Shown here piece by piece: positions 1 to 5,486 of a stretch of 7,914 bases of DNA; within the stretch, counting starts at the first letter, position 1; each line of letters starts with the position of its first letter. The DNA lies in contig PUKM01000117.1 of assembly GCA_003552325.1 (NCBI GenBank), positions 1 through 7,914 on the forward strand. The letters run 5' to 3'. The notes under the pieces are model-generated. The model was not told where the DNA came from. It saw only the letters and a program-made list of their open reading frames with translations, and did no database searches. Position numbers and translations under genes: made by a program. This DNA comes from Natrialbaceae archaeon (GTDB taxonomy: Archaea; Halobacteriota; Halobacteria; Halobacteriales; Natrialbaceae).

Positions 1-479
1 ACCGAGCCAGCATCGTCGACATCGTGTACCTCGACGCGAAAGCGGTTGACGCCCCGGTAGTAGGTGTATTCCTCGAGGTCCGCTTCTGACTGCGGATCGA
101 CACCGTCTGCTTCGAGTTGTCGGTAGTCGACCTGCGTATTGATGTCGAACCGGTCTGTCGTGATGTCGTCCTCGTCGATCCCGTGTTCGACCAGGGCGTC
201 GAAGAGTGCATCGCCGCGCTCGGCGAGATCGTCCCGGACGGCATCAGCGTCGTCATCTGTTGCTTCGACACCCGTCTGGATGATGGCCAGATCGGGGTCG
301 GCCGTCACTTCGCCCGCCTCGCTGACGCGGATCGTCCGACCGTTTTCGGGGTTTGATCCACTCGAGGTTTCGTCGCCGGTACCACCATCGCCGTTCCCGC
401 CCGTGAGACTCCCGAGACAGCCTGCGAGGCCGGCAGCAGCCCCCGTGAGCGTCGTCGCCAGTATCCTTCGTCGGTGCAT
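1..479 (-). CDS. SIMPL-domain (DUF541) Tat lipoprotein, C-terminus outside window
   Basis: The frame is open from an ATG at 479 to the left edge, giving 159 codons with no stop. The N-terminus reads MHRRRILATT, a short twin-arginine-type signal, followed by a lipobox LAGC with Cys at residue 21. This is the usual export and lipid-anchoring pattern of haloarchaeal lipoproteins. A Gly/Asp/Ser-rich linker (about residues 22-47) leads into a region that looks like the start of a SIMPL domain: RVSEAGEVTADPDLA, then a helix rich in Asp and Ala, then HGIDEDDITTDRFDI. SIMPL proteins (bacterial BP26/OMP28 relatives) are surface or periplasmic proteins of poorly defined role. Here the mature protein would face the cell exterior. 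The start is supported by the signal sequence and by a TATA-like box 25 nt upstream. The gene lies downstream of gshA on the same strand, but 213 bp apart with its own promoter. Family assignment is from motif recognition; the missing C-terminal half cannot be judged. Confidence 0.85.
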   Translation of the reverse strand, partial: MHRRRILATTLTGAAAGLAGCLGSLTGGNGDGGTGDETSSGSNPENGRTIRVSEAGEVTADPDLAIIQTGVEATDDDADAVRDDLAERGDALFDALVEHGIDEDDITTDRFDINTQVDYRQLEADGVDPQSEADLEEYTYYRGVNRFRVEVHDVDDAGS

Positions 480-500
480 ACTCGAAGAGATAGTCGGCTG

Positions 501-510
501 TCAAAAGAGT
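501..510 (-). promoter_or_regulatory. Probable TATA box of the SIMPL lipoprotein gene
   Basis: Read on the minus strand, ACTCTTTTGA places a TTTT core at 503-506, centred about 25 nt before the ATG at 479. This is the spacing expected for archaeal TBP-dependent initiation at or next to the start codon, so the mRNA is probably leaderless. The box is degenerate, so confidence is moderate. Confidence 0.4.
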
Positions 511-692
511 GTACCCCAAGGTGAAATGGGGGTTTCAGTGATCCGCCTTCTTCGTTCTCGGCCCCCGACAGCCAGCGTCAGACACCACGAGCGGTACGAG
601 CCGGCTCGAGGCAGAGGAGGCGATGTCCCTCGTCCCCACCGCCACTCCCAGCGGGAGTCGCTCGAGGAAGGACCGAGCCTTCCTGTGGGCGA

Positions 693-1757
693 TTAGGCGA
701 GGGCTTCGACGTCCGCCTCGAGTCTGTCGGCATAGTGCACCCGTAACTTCCGGGCGTCCTCGAGTGATACGTGCGTGGCATCGAACTCTCGAGTTAGCGG
801 ATCATATGCATCCACGTCGAAGCCCATGTTCCGAAGGTACGAGACGACCGCCGGTGAGCCGACCCCCTCGATCATCGCCGTCTCCGCGTATTCACAGAGC
901 GGCTCAAACGCCGGGAGCACTACTTCGTCGGCAGTGAATCCCCCAACATCGCCGTCGACACGGACGTTCGTTTCGTGAACTCGCTCCATGAGTGTATCCA
1001 ATGTATCGACTAGTTGCAACAACTGACTCGGGAGCGTCGCATCGGGGGACCGCCACTCGACGGTCGGCATTTCCGCACGCAATCGGACGGGCGTCCACAC
1101 GACGTCGTCGGGCGAAAAGTGCGCTGCAACGTCGGTTTCCGGAACGCCCGCCTCTCTCGCCATCGAGACGAACTCATCGTACCGACGCTCGAGTCGGCGC
1201 GTCCACTGGGCGACGGTGTCGGCGTACTCCCAGAGCTGTCCATACTTTGGGACGTGCTCATAACACTGCTTCCGGTAGAGATACGCCCGTGCCCCGTCGG
1301 CGATACGCGTCCCCTGGTAATATGGTGAGGAGTTGCAGAGTGCGAGCGCCGGGTCGAGCGCAAGCAGGACGTTGAGTTGATCCACCACGTTCCGTTTCTC
1401 GAAATGGACGTGCGTCCCCGCACAGTGTTTTGCGTAGTCGAGATCCGATCCGACGACCTGCCGTTGAATTCGGCTACGTTCATCCACGAGGAACTCGATC
1501 GACTCGCTGTTGATGGGGGTTCCAAGTGGAACGAGACGCTTTCCGTTGGTTTTTGCCCGGTCGAGATGCTCCTGGAGCAACTCGAGAAAAACCGACTGTA
1601 ACTCCTCCATCGTTTCACAGGGTGGGGTCTTGAGCTCGAATAGACAGTCGACGAACTCCTCTTCGACGAGGTCGGAACCGTCTGTAAGCGCCCCAGGGTC
1701 CGTCAGTAAACCCTGTTCATCGATGACCCAGTACTCGACTTCAATACTTTTTTGCAT
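693..1757 (-). CDS. gshA: Glutamate-cysteine ligase (gamma-glutamylcysteine synthetase), GCS2 family
   Basis: The 354-aa product would ligate glutamate and cysteine using ATP to give gamma-glutamylcysteine (EC 6.3.2.2). Haloarchaea use this thiol in place of glutathione. It begins MQKSIEVEYWVIDEQG, the typical haloarchaeal start of this enzyme. Further motifs are VEEEF (31-35), LFELKTPPC (39-47), GTHVHFEK (114-121), the family's metal and nucleotide site region, CNSSPYYQG (141-149) and VEWRSPDA (233-240). The length is full for the family. The frame stays open another 90 codons upstream to 2027, but that stretch is Cys/Arg-rich and lacks family similarity, so I place the start at 1757. An AAGGAG lies at 1772-1777, 14 nt from the ATG, which is wider than usual. 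No convincing TATA box is visible upstream. It is divergent from the amidase. Function is sure at family level; the start is well supported. Confidence 0.9.
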   Translation of the reverse strand: MQKSIEVEYWVIDEQGLLTDPGALTDGSDLVEEEFVDCLFELKTPPCETMEELQSVFLELLQEHLDRAKTNGKRLVPLGTPINSESIEFLVDERSRIQRQVVGSDLDYAKHCAGTHVHFEKRNVVDQLNVLLALDPALALCNSSPYYQGTRIADGARAYLYRKQCYEHVPKYGQLWEYADTVAQWTRRLERRYDEFVSMAREAGVPETDVAAHFSPDDVVWTPVRLRAEMPTVEWRSPDATLPSQLLQLVDTLDTLMERVHETNVRVDGDVGGFTADEVVLPAFEPLCEYAETAMIEGVGSPAVVSYLRNMGFDVDAYDPLTREFDATHVSLEDARKLRVHYADRLEADVEALA

Positions 1758-2048
1758 GGTGTGATACCCCGCTCCTTGTGGTGTTCGTTCGCTGTACGCG
1801 TCTTCCAGAACCTGCTGTACCCGGACCACCGAGGGCCGATACCCCTCGATACGGCTGTCCGAGCCGGCTCCAAGGCTGGGGAACTCTCTGTGTTGTCTGT
1901 GTGTCGGACACGATCGCTGAAAACGCCTTCCGAAAGCGCACCGTTCGGTCTGCTGGCAAGGTGTCTGGGGTAGGAAACCAGCCAGTGAAATGACGCTGCT
2001 TGCGTTTGCAGACTCGACGTCCATCACGACGCCGACTGAGATGTGTGC
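1758..2048. other. Divergent gshA/amidase intergenic region
   Basis: These 291 bp separate the two divergent start codons. They hold the AAGGAG element of gshA (1772-1777, minus strand) and a 10-bp palindrome GAGCCGGCTC at 1861-1870. No AT-rich TATA element stands out for either gene; the nearest candidate is a weak GTTTTC around 1918-1923 on the minus strand. Short open frames on both strands here encode Arg/Cys-rich, unfamily-like peptides, and I see no gene in them. Confidence 0.5.
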
Positions 2049-3566
2049 ATGCCGATTCGACCACCGACGCTGTCGACACTCCGTGATATCAGTGCGGAGT
2101 TCAACCTCGAGTTGACCGATGAGGAACTGGCACTCTTCCAGGACGTCATCGAAGATCGACTCGAGGCCTACGAAACCGTCTCATCCCACCACCCGGAACC
2201 GAAACTCGGGGGAACTGAACCGCGAGTTCGAAATGCGGGCACTCGTGTCTCCGGAGACGACGACCCGCATAACGCCTGGGTGAGTGAGTGTTACGTCGCT
2301 GGGGACGACGGCGGAGTGCTGGCCGGCTGGGACGTTGCGATCAAAGACAACGTGTTCGTTGCCGGTGTCGAGATGACCTGCGGCTCTCGAGTACTCGAGG
2401 GATTCGTCCCGGACCGTGACGCAACGGTGGTCAGTCGGCTCCTCGACGCTGGCGCTGACATCGTCGGGAAAACCAACATGGACGAGATGGCGATGACGAC
2501 GACCGTACACAGTGGCTTTGGCCCCATTCACAATCCCGTCGACGAGTCCCGACTCGCGGGTGGCTCGAGCGGTGGAAGTGCGGTCGTCGTCGCTACCGGG
2601 GAGGCCGATGCGGCGATCGGGTCCGACCAGGGTGGGAGCGTGCGCATTCCCGCGGCTTTCTGTGGTGTGGTCGGCCACAAACCAACCTATGGGCTCGTTC
2701 CCTACACCGGGTGTATCGGGCTCGAACACGCCATCGATCACCCGGGACCGATCGGCCCCGACGTCGAGAGCGTTGCTCGCCTACTGACCGTACTCGCCGG
2801 AAGCAACGAACAGGATATGCGAGCACACGCACCCGTTCCCACGAGACAATACGAAGATGACCTGGCGGAGGATCCTGACCCCGGTTCACTCTCTATTGGC
2901 GTCCTCGAGGAAGGGTTCGACTATCACGGGAGCGATGCTGGTGTTCTCGAGACGACACGGGCGGCTATCGATACGCTGGGCGATCACGGTGCCCATCTCG
3001 AGGAGGTGTCTGCTCCACTCCATCACGACGCCCACGACATCCACTCCGTCTGTGCTCCGGAGGGGCTGGTCGATGCGGTGCTCGGGGAAGGCCTCGGCCA
3101 CGGCTGGAAGGCGTGGTACACACGATCCTGGATCGAAATGTTCGGCAACGCTCGACGGACGAAAGCAGGTGACTTTCCGCCGATGCTCAAAGTGTTGTTG
3201 CTTGCGGGTCGATACATGAGCCAGACGTACCACTCACGGTATTACGGCCAGGCGATGAACCTCGCCGTTGCCCTCACCGAACAGTACGATGCCCTGCTCG
3301 AGACCTACGATGTGCTTGCGATGCCGACAACAGTGGTCACGGCACCCGAGCACCGCCCCGAGCAGGATGCATACGATCGCCTGCGTGAAACCGCCGTGAT
3401 CGACAACACGACGCCGTTTAACCGAACTGGTCACCCCGCAATCAGTGTCCCGGCTGGCACTGCAGATGGCCTCCCCGTGGGCCTCTCACTCGTCAGCCGG
3501 CGATTCGATGACACGACGGTCTTACAGGCTGCCCACGCACTCGAGTCCGTCCGTTCTGACTCGTGA
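2049..3566 (+). CDS. Amidase-signature family hydrolase (aliphatic/aryl amidase type)
   Basis: The 505-aa protein belongs to the amidase signature family, which hydrolyses carboxamides to acid and ammonia through a Ser-cisSer-Lys triad. Numbered from the ATG, the triad reads as Lys99 (VAIKDN), cis-Ser173 in AGGSSGGSAV and nucleophile Ser197 in GSDQGGSVRIPA. The 24-residue spacing between the two serines is the same as in fatty acid amide hydrolase. Whole blocks (AAFCGVVGHKPTYGLVPYTG, TGHPAISVPAG, and the helical N-terminal region) recall the Rhodococcus/Pseudomonas enantioselective amidases that accompany nitrile hydratase, more than GatA. No nitrile hydratase or nitrilase gene is visible here, so the substrate is unknown. 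A GTG two codons upstream (2043) is also possible. I prefer the ATG because MPIRPP matches the start of relatives as I recall them. No signal peptide is present, so the enzyme is cytoplasmic. No clear TATA box or Shine-Dalgarno sequence is seen. Confidence 0.88.
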   Translation: MPIRPPTLSTLRDISAEFNLELTDEELALFQDVIEDRLEAYETVSSHHPEPKLGGTEPRVRNAGTRVSGDDDPHNAWVSECYVAGDDGGVLAGWDVAIKDNVFVAGVEMTCGSRVLEGFVPDRDATVVSRLLDAGADIVGKTNMDEMAMTTTVHSGFGPIHNPVDESRLAGGSSGGSAVVVATGEADAAIGSDQGGSVRIPAAFCGVVGHKPTYGLVPYTGCIGLEHAIDHPGPIGPDVESVARLLTVLAGSNEQDMRAHAPVPTRQYEDDLAEDPDPGSLSIGVLEEGFDYHGSDAGVLETTRAAIDTLGDHGAHLEEVSAPLHHDAHDIHSVCAPEGLVDAVLGEGLGHGWKAWYTRSWIEMFGNARRTKAGDFPPMLKVLLLAGRYMSQTYHSRYYGQAMNLAVALTEQYDALLETYDVLAMPTTVVTAPEHRPEQDAYDRLRETAVIDNTTPFNRTGHPAISVPAGTADGLPVGLSLVSRRFDDTTVLQAAHALESVRSDS

Positions 3567-3687
3567 GGTCATCTCACTCTTGAGCACTGTGACGCAGCAT
3601 CGTTCCTCTGGGTATCGTGAGAGACATCGGCTCGAGGTGTTCGTGTCGTGTGACCCATACGAGGCACTTTTGTGGTGCACACGACTG

Positions 3688-3708
3688 GCTCACGAGTTGT
3701 TCGTGAGC
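3688..3708. repeat. Perfect hairpin bordering the tRNA-Gly array
   Basis: Arms GCTCACGA and TCGTGAGC (8 bp, perfect) enclose the loop GTTGT. On the minus strand it lies immediately 3' of the most distal tRNA-end copy. It corresponds in position and loop to the hairpin at 3909-3935, although most of the stem differs. It is not followed by a T-run, so I do not call it a terminator. Confidence 0.75.
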
Positions 3709-3712
3709 GATA

Positions 3713-3814
3713 TGCGTGGTCCGGGAATTGAACCACGGTCGTTCCGCGTGGCTTCACTCTCTGATTCAATTCCCGTGTGCGAACCGTCGGCTCACGAGTG
3801 TGTTCGCCGACGGA
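3713..3814 (-). repeat. tRNA-Gly-derived repeat unit A (distal copy)
   Basis: Positions 3713-3734 are identical to the last 22 nt of the tRNA-Gly gene (T-loop part, T-stem 3' side, acceptor 3' strand and discriminator). The rest holds an inverted T-arm piece (3765-3775) that pairs perfectly over 11 bp with 3722-3732. A small hairpin CCACG/CGTGG lies inside (3733-3737 with 3747-3751). An 8-bp hairpin CCGTCGGC/GCCGACGG follows (3784-3791 with 3806-3813). The unit is nearly identical to the one at 3937-4037, with one substitution and one single-base indel. No complete tRNA can be drawn. Confidence 0.9.
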
Positions 3815-3936
3815 TGCGTGGTCCGGGAATTGAACCAAAATCAGACGTACTCGCTCACATCGTTCGCTCCGTGCGACTGATAGGGCTCAATTCCCTCGGA
3901 CGAATACGCTCGCTCACGAGTTGTTCGCGAGCGAGA
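3815..3936 (-). repeat. tRNA-Gly-derived repeat unit B
   Basis: Positions 3815-3836 repeat the same 22-nt tRNA-Gly 3' end. The remainder differs from the A units. It has an inverted T-arm piece TCAATTCCC at 3887-3895 pairing with 3825-3833, extended by flanking GTCC/GGAC, and an inner ATCAG/CTGAT pair. A hairpin CTCGCTC/GAGCGAG (3909-3915 with 3929-3935) has a GTTGT loop. On the minus strand a T4 run (3837-3840) lies just before the tRNA-end copy. It is the only T-run downstream of the tRNA in the array and a weak candidate stop for read-through. Confidence 0.88.
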
Positions 3937-4037
3937 TGCGTGGTCCGGGAATTGAACCACGGTCGTTCCGCGTGGCTCCACTCTCTGATTCAATTCCCGT
4001 GTGCGAACCGTCGGCTCACGAGTGTGTTCGCCGACGA
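3937..4037 (-). repeat. tRNA-Gly-derived repeat unit A' (proximal copy)
   Basis: Positions 3937-3958 repeat the tRNA-Gly 3' end and abut the real gene's 3' flank. The unit matches 3713-3814 except for C instead of T in GGCT(C/T)CACT and the loss of one G near its end. Its T-arm inverted repeat is 3946-3956 with 3989-3999. The near identity of A and A', separated by a different unit B, implies duplication of a roughly 224-bp A+B block or recent gene conversion. Confidence 0.9.
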
Positions 4038-4108
4038 TGCGTGGTCCGGGAATTGAACCCGGGCTAGTAGCTTGGGAAGCTACTGTCCTACCACTAGACC
4101 AACCACGC
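4038..4108 (-). tRNA. tRNA-Gly (anticodon CCC)
   Basis: Read on the minus strand, the 71-nt gene folds into a complete cloverleaf. The acceptor GCGTGGT pairs with ACCACGC over 7 bp, with discriminator A at 4038. The D-arm GTCT...GGAC has an AGTGGTA loop. The anticodon stem GTAGC/GCTAC carries the loop TTCCCAA, giving anticodon CCC, which reads GGG glycine codons. The variable loop is short, and the T-stem CCGGG/CCCGG has the loop TTCAATT. No intron is present and CCA is not encoded. A TATA box sits about 27 nt upstream. The last 22 nt recur three times in the 3' flank. Confidence 0.96.
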
Positions 4109-4132
4109 GCAGCCAAGCCTACGCCCTCACTC

Positions 4133-4138
4133 AATAAA
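4133..4138 (-). promoter_or_regulatory. TATA box of tRNA-Gly
   Basis: TTTATT on the minus strand is centred about 27 nt upstream of the mature tRNA 5' end at 4108. This is the expected place for archaeal box A if transcription begins at or 1-2 nt before the mature end. It is the only AT-rich patch in this flank. Confidence 0.65.
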
Positions 4139-4195
4139 TGCGTTTGTGTTCACCGCGAGCGACACCTTCATCCCTCGAGAAACCAATCATCTATC

Positions 4196-4618
4196 GTGAC
4201 TGCTCGCCAACTCGTTCTCGGGAACCCCGATCGTCCCCGTGGCCGGCTCCTCGGAGGCTTCATCGCCCTCCTCGGGACCACCTGGTTCCTCTCGATCACG
4301 CTCTCGAGTGTCGCACCTGACACCGCCCTCGAGGGTATTTTCGCGGGTGTCCTCCTCCCGTTTCTCAGCTTTTACTTCCCAGGCCTCCTCGCCACCGTCG
4401 GTGGCTACCTCGAGTACGGTGCCCCGACCTGCCTCGCGGTCGGCCTCATCCCGGGGATCTTCTGGGGCATGACCACCCTGCTCGAGGGAGTGGTAGTGGG
4501 GACAACTGGAGAGACGTCCGCGCTCGCCATCGCACTCGCCTTCGCGACCACGAGCCTGTTCTTCGCCTTCGGTGGGTATTGCGTCGGTGCAGGGGTGCGA
4601 TACCTTCGGTCCGTTTGA
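4196..4618 (+). CDS. Hypothetical four-helix integral membrane protein
   Basis: The 140-aa product has no family I recognise. Four hydrophobic stretches are visible, at about residues 18-38, 46-68, 76-100 and 108-133: GGFIALLGTTWFL, GIFAGVLLPFLSFYFPGLLA, CLAVGLIPGIFWGMTTLLEG and ALAFATTSLFFAFGGYCVGA. A short charged N-terminus (TARQLVLGNPDRPRGR) precedes them. Codons carry the strong third-position GC bias of real genes in this window. I chose the GTG at 4196. The frame stays open upstream to 4001, but that part runs antisense through the tRNA-Gly gene and cannot be coding. No clear TATA box lies at the leaderless position, and no Shine-Dalgarno is evident. An AATAAA at 4133-4138 could serve both strands, which would give a leader of about 30 nt. 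The stop is 5 bp from the convergent SDR gene. Confidence 0.7.
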   Translation: MTARQLVLGNPDRPRGRLLGGFIALLGTTWFLSITLSSVAPDTALEGIFAGVLLPFLSFYFPGLLATVGGYLEYGAPTCLAVGLIPGIFWGMTTLLEGVVVGTTGETSALAIALAFATTSLFFAFGGYCVGAGVRYLRSV

Positions 4619-4623
4619 GGACC

Positions 4624-5364
4624 CTAGACGGTCTCGGGTAACCAGCCACCGTCGACCTCGATATTCTGGCCGCTCACGTAGGCCGCCTGCTCCGACAGGA
4701 AGTACAACAGTGCCCCCGAGAGATCGTCGAACGTCGCCGCCTTTCCTCGAGGGAGTTCATCGGGAAACTCATCGGAGTTCTCGACGACGTACGGCGACAC
4801 CGCATTGACCGTAATCCCGTCGTCCTGGGTATCTGCCGCCAGCATCCGCGTAAACATGATGACCCCGGTTTTGGCGACGAAGTACGGGAAGTTTTTCGGA
4901 CTCACCAGTCCCTTCTCGCTCGAGGCGTAGCCGATGTTGACAATTCGGCCATACTCCCGGTCACGCATCCCCGGCAGGACGGCTTTCGAGCAGAGGTAGG
5001 TTCCGTTGAGGTTCGTCTCGAGGACCCGGTTCCACGTCTCGAACGGGATCTCGGCCCAGTGAGTTGGCGCGAAGTCGCCCACGTTGTTCACGAGAATATC
5101 AACTGGTCCCAGTTCCGCCTCGATTTCGTCGATCATCGTCGTGACGTCGTCAGGATCGGTGATATCTGCCTGCACGGTCATCGCGTCAGTCGCACCCTGC
5201 TCGAGGGCCATCTCGGCAACCGTTTCGGCGGCTTCGTCGCTCGAATTGTAGTGGACGGCGGTTCGGGCTCCTCGTGACGCTGTCGAGAGGAGCAGTTCGC
5301 GGCCAACACCACGGGCGCTGCCGGTGACCAGGACCGTACGATCAGTCAGGTCGGGTGATTCCAT
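4624..5364 (-). CDS. SDR-family oxidoreductase, FabG-like
   Basis: The 246-aa protein is a classical short-chain dehydrogenase/reductase, using NAD(P)(H) on a carbonyl or hydroxyl substrate that the sequence does not reveal. Visible motifs are the cofactor loop TGSARGVG (14-21), the structural NNVG (93-96, with Val for the usual Ala), Asn118, catalytic Ser148/149 in GYASSEKG, and Tyr161-Lys165 in YFVAK. The C-terminal YVSGQNIEVDGGW closes the fold. After the second strand the sequence AVHYNSSDEAAE lacks the Asp that favours NAD, so NADP(H) is more likely; this is an inference. The length is normal. It is divergent from the UspA gene. It may have a leaderless promoter (TTTT core about 26 nt upstream) and possibly a second upstream box beside the palindrome at 5428-5447. 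Annotation as 3-oxoacyl-ACP reductase would overstate what is known. Confidence 0.88.
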   Translation of the reverse strand: MESPDLTDRTVLVTGSARGVGRELLLSTASRGARTAVHYNSSDEAAETVAEMALEQGATDAMTVQADITDPDDVTTMIDEIEAELGPVDILVNNVGDFAPTHWAEIPFETWNRVLETNLNGTYLCSKAVLPGMRDREYGRIVNIGYASSEKGLVSPKNFPYFVAKTGVIMFTRMLAADTQDDGITVNAVSPYVVENSDEFPDELPRGKAATFDDLSGALLYFLSEQAAYVSGQNIEVDGGWLPETV

Positions 5365-5388
5365 ACGCAGTGATTAGTCACGACTCCC

Positions 5389-5392
5389 AAAA
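5389..5392 (-). promoter_or_regulatory. Possible proximal TATA box of the SDR gene
   Basis: The minus strand reads GCTTTTGGGA, with the TTTT core centred about 26 nt before the ATG at 5364. The spacing is right for leaderless initiation and the core resembles the one upstream of the SIMPL gene. A second candidate, TTTATC on the minus strand at 5422-5427, would give a leader of roughly 35 nt. I cannot decide between them. Confidence 0.35.
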
Positions 5393-5427
5393 GCGACCGG
5401 GGTCCCGGCATTCGCGGGTGAGATAAA

Positions 5428-5447
5428 GTTACTCAAAACCGAGTAAC
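5428..5447. promoter_or_regulatory. Perfect palindromic operator, TrmB-like
   Basis: GTTACTC and GAGTAAC form a perfect 7-bp inverted repeat around AAAACC. The inner part fits TACT-N7-GAGTA, which I recall as the binding consensus of the haloarchaeal sugar-responsive regulator TrmB (TACT-N7/8-GAGTA). The site ends 10 bp before the UspA TATA box, so a bound protein would lie just upstream of the BRE, a place typical of activators. It also touches a possible minus-strand TATA box at 5422-5427, where binding could repress. That it is an operator is likely; the regulator's identity is an inference from consensus. Confidence 0.65.
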
Positions 5448-5457
5448 AATCTCAACC

Positions 5458-5463
5458 TTTATA
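5458..5463 (+). promoter_or_regulatory. TATA box of the UspA gene
   Basis: TTTATA is centred about 26 nt upstream of the ATG at 5487. It is the best TATA match in the window and indicates a leaderless transcript. Confidence 0.7.
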
Positions 5464-5486
5464 TTGTTCCCGGCGCAACAACCGGT

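Larger units (their letters stand above)
3567..4037. other. Gene-free repeat region between amidase and tRNA-Gly
   Basis: No real protein gene is seen in these 471 bp. The first part (3567-3712) is unremarkable except for a hairpin at 3688-3708. The rest (3713-4037) consists of three units, each opening with a copy of the last 22 nt of the adjacent tRNA-Gly. Open frames crossing it encode repeated MRGPGIEP or VVQFPDHA peptides, which are simply translated tRNA sequence. Confidence 0.85.

Noticed and set aside
644..658. Hairpin ACTCCC-AGC-GGGAGT downstream of gshA as a terminator, and the palindrome CGAGCCGGCTCG near 597
   Set aside because: No T-run follows on the minus strand. Short GC palindromes are expected by chance in such sequence.
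139..696. Long open frames overlapping the SIMPL gene and its upstream spacer on the opposite strand
   Set aside because: The product is Ser/Arg/Pro-rich and unlike halophilic proteins. It is the shadow of the SIMPL reading frame; the same holds for opposite-strand frames at 1010-1618, 2181-2741, 6111-6635 and 7339-7707.
2043..2048. GTG at 2043 as the amidase start
   Set aside because: It would add only two residues (Met-Cys); the ATG at 2049 gives MPIRPP, which aligns with relatives. The choice is not proven.
3713..4037. Additional tRNA genes in the repeat units
   Set aside because: Only the last 22 nt are conserved. D-arm and anticodon arm are absent, so none of the three copies can fold into a tRNA.
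3713..4059. CRISPR-like array of 22-nt direct repeats
   Set aside because: The repeat is the tRNA 3' end, the spacers are 79-100 nt and two of them are nearly identical with internal hairpins, and no cas gene is present.
3445..4134. Open frames on both strands with repeated MRGPGIEP or VVQFPDHA peptides
   Set aside because: They are translations of the tRNA-Gly end copies and of the tRNA gene itself. RGPGIEP-type peptides are a known artefact of reading tRNA antisense, and codon usage is not gene-like.
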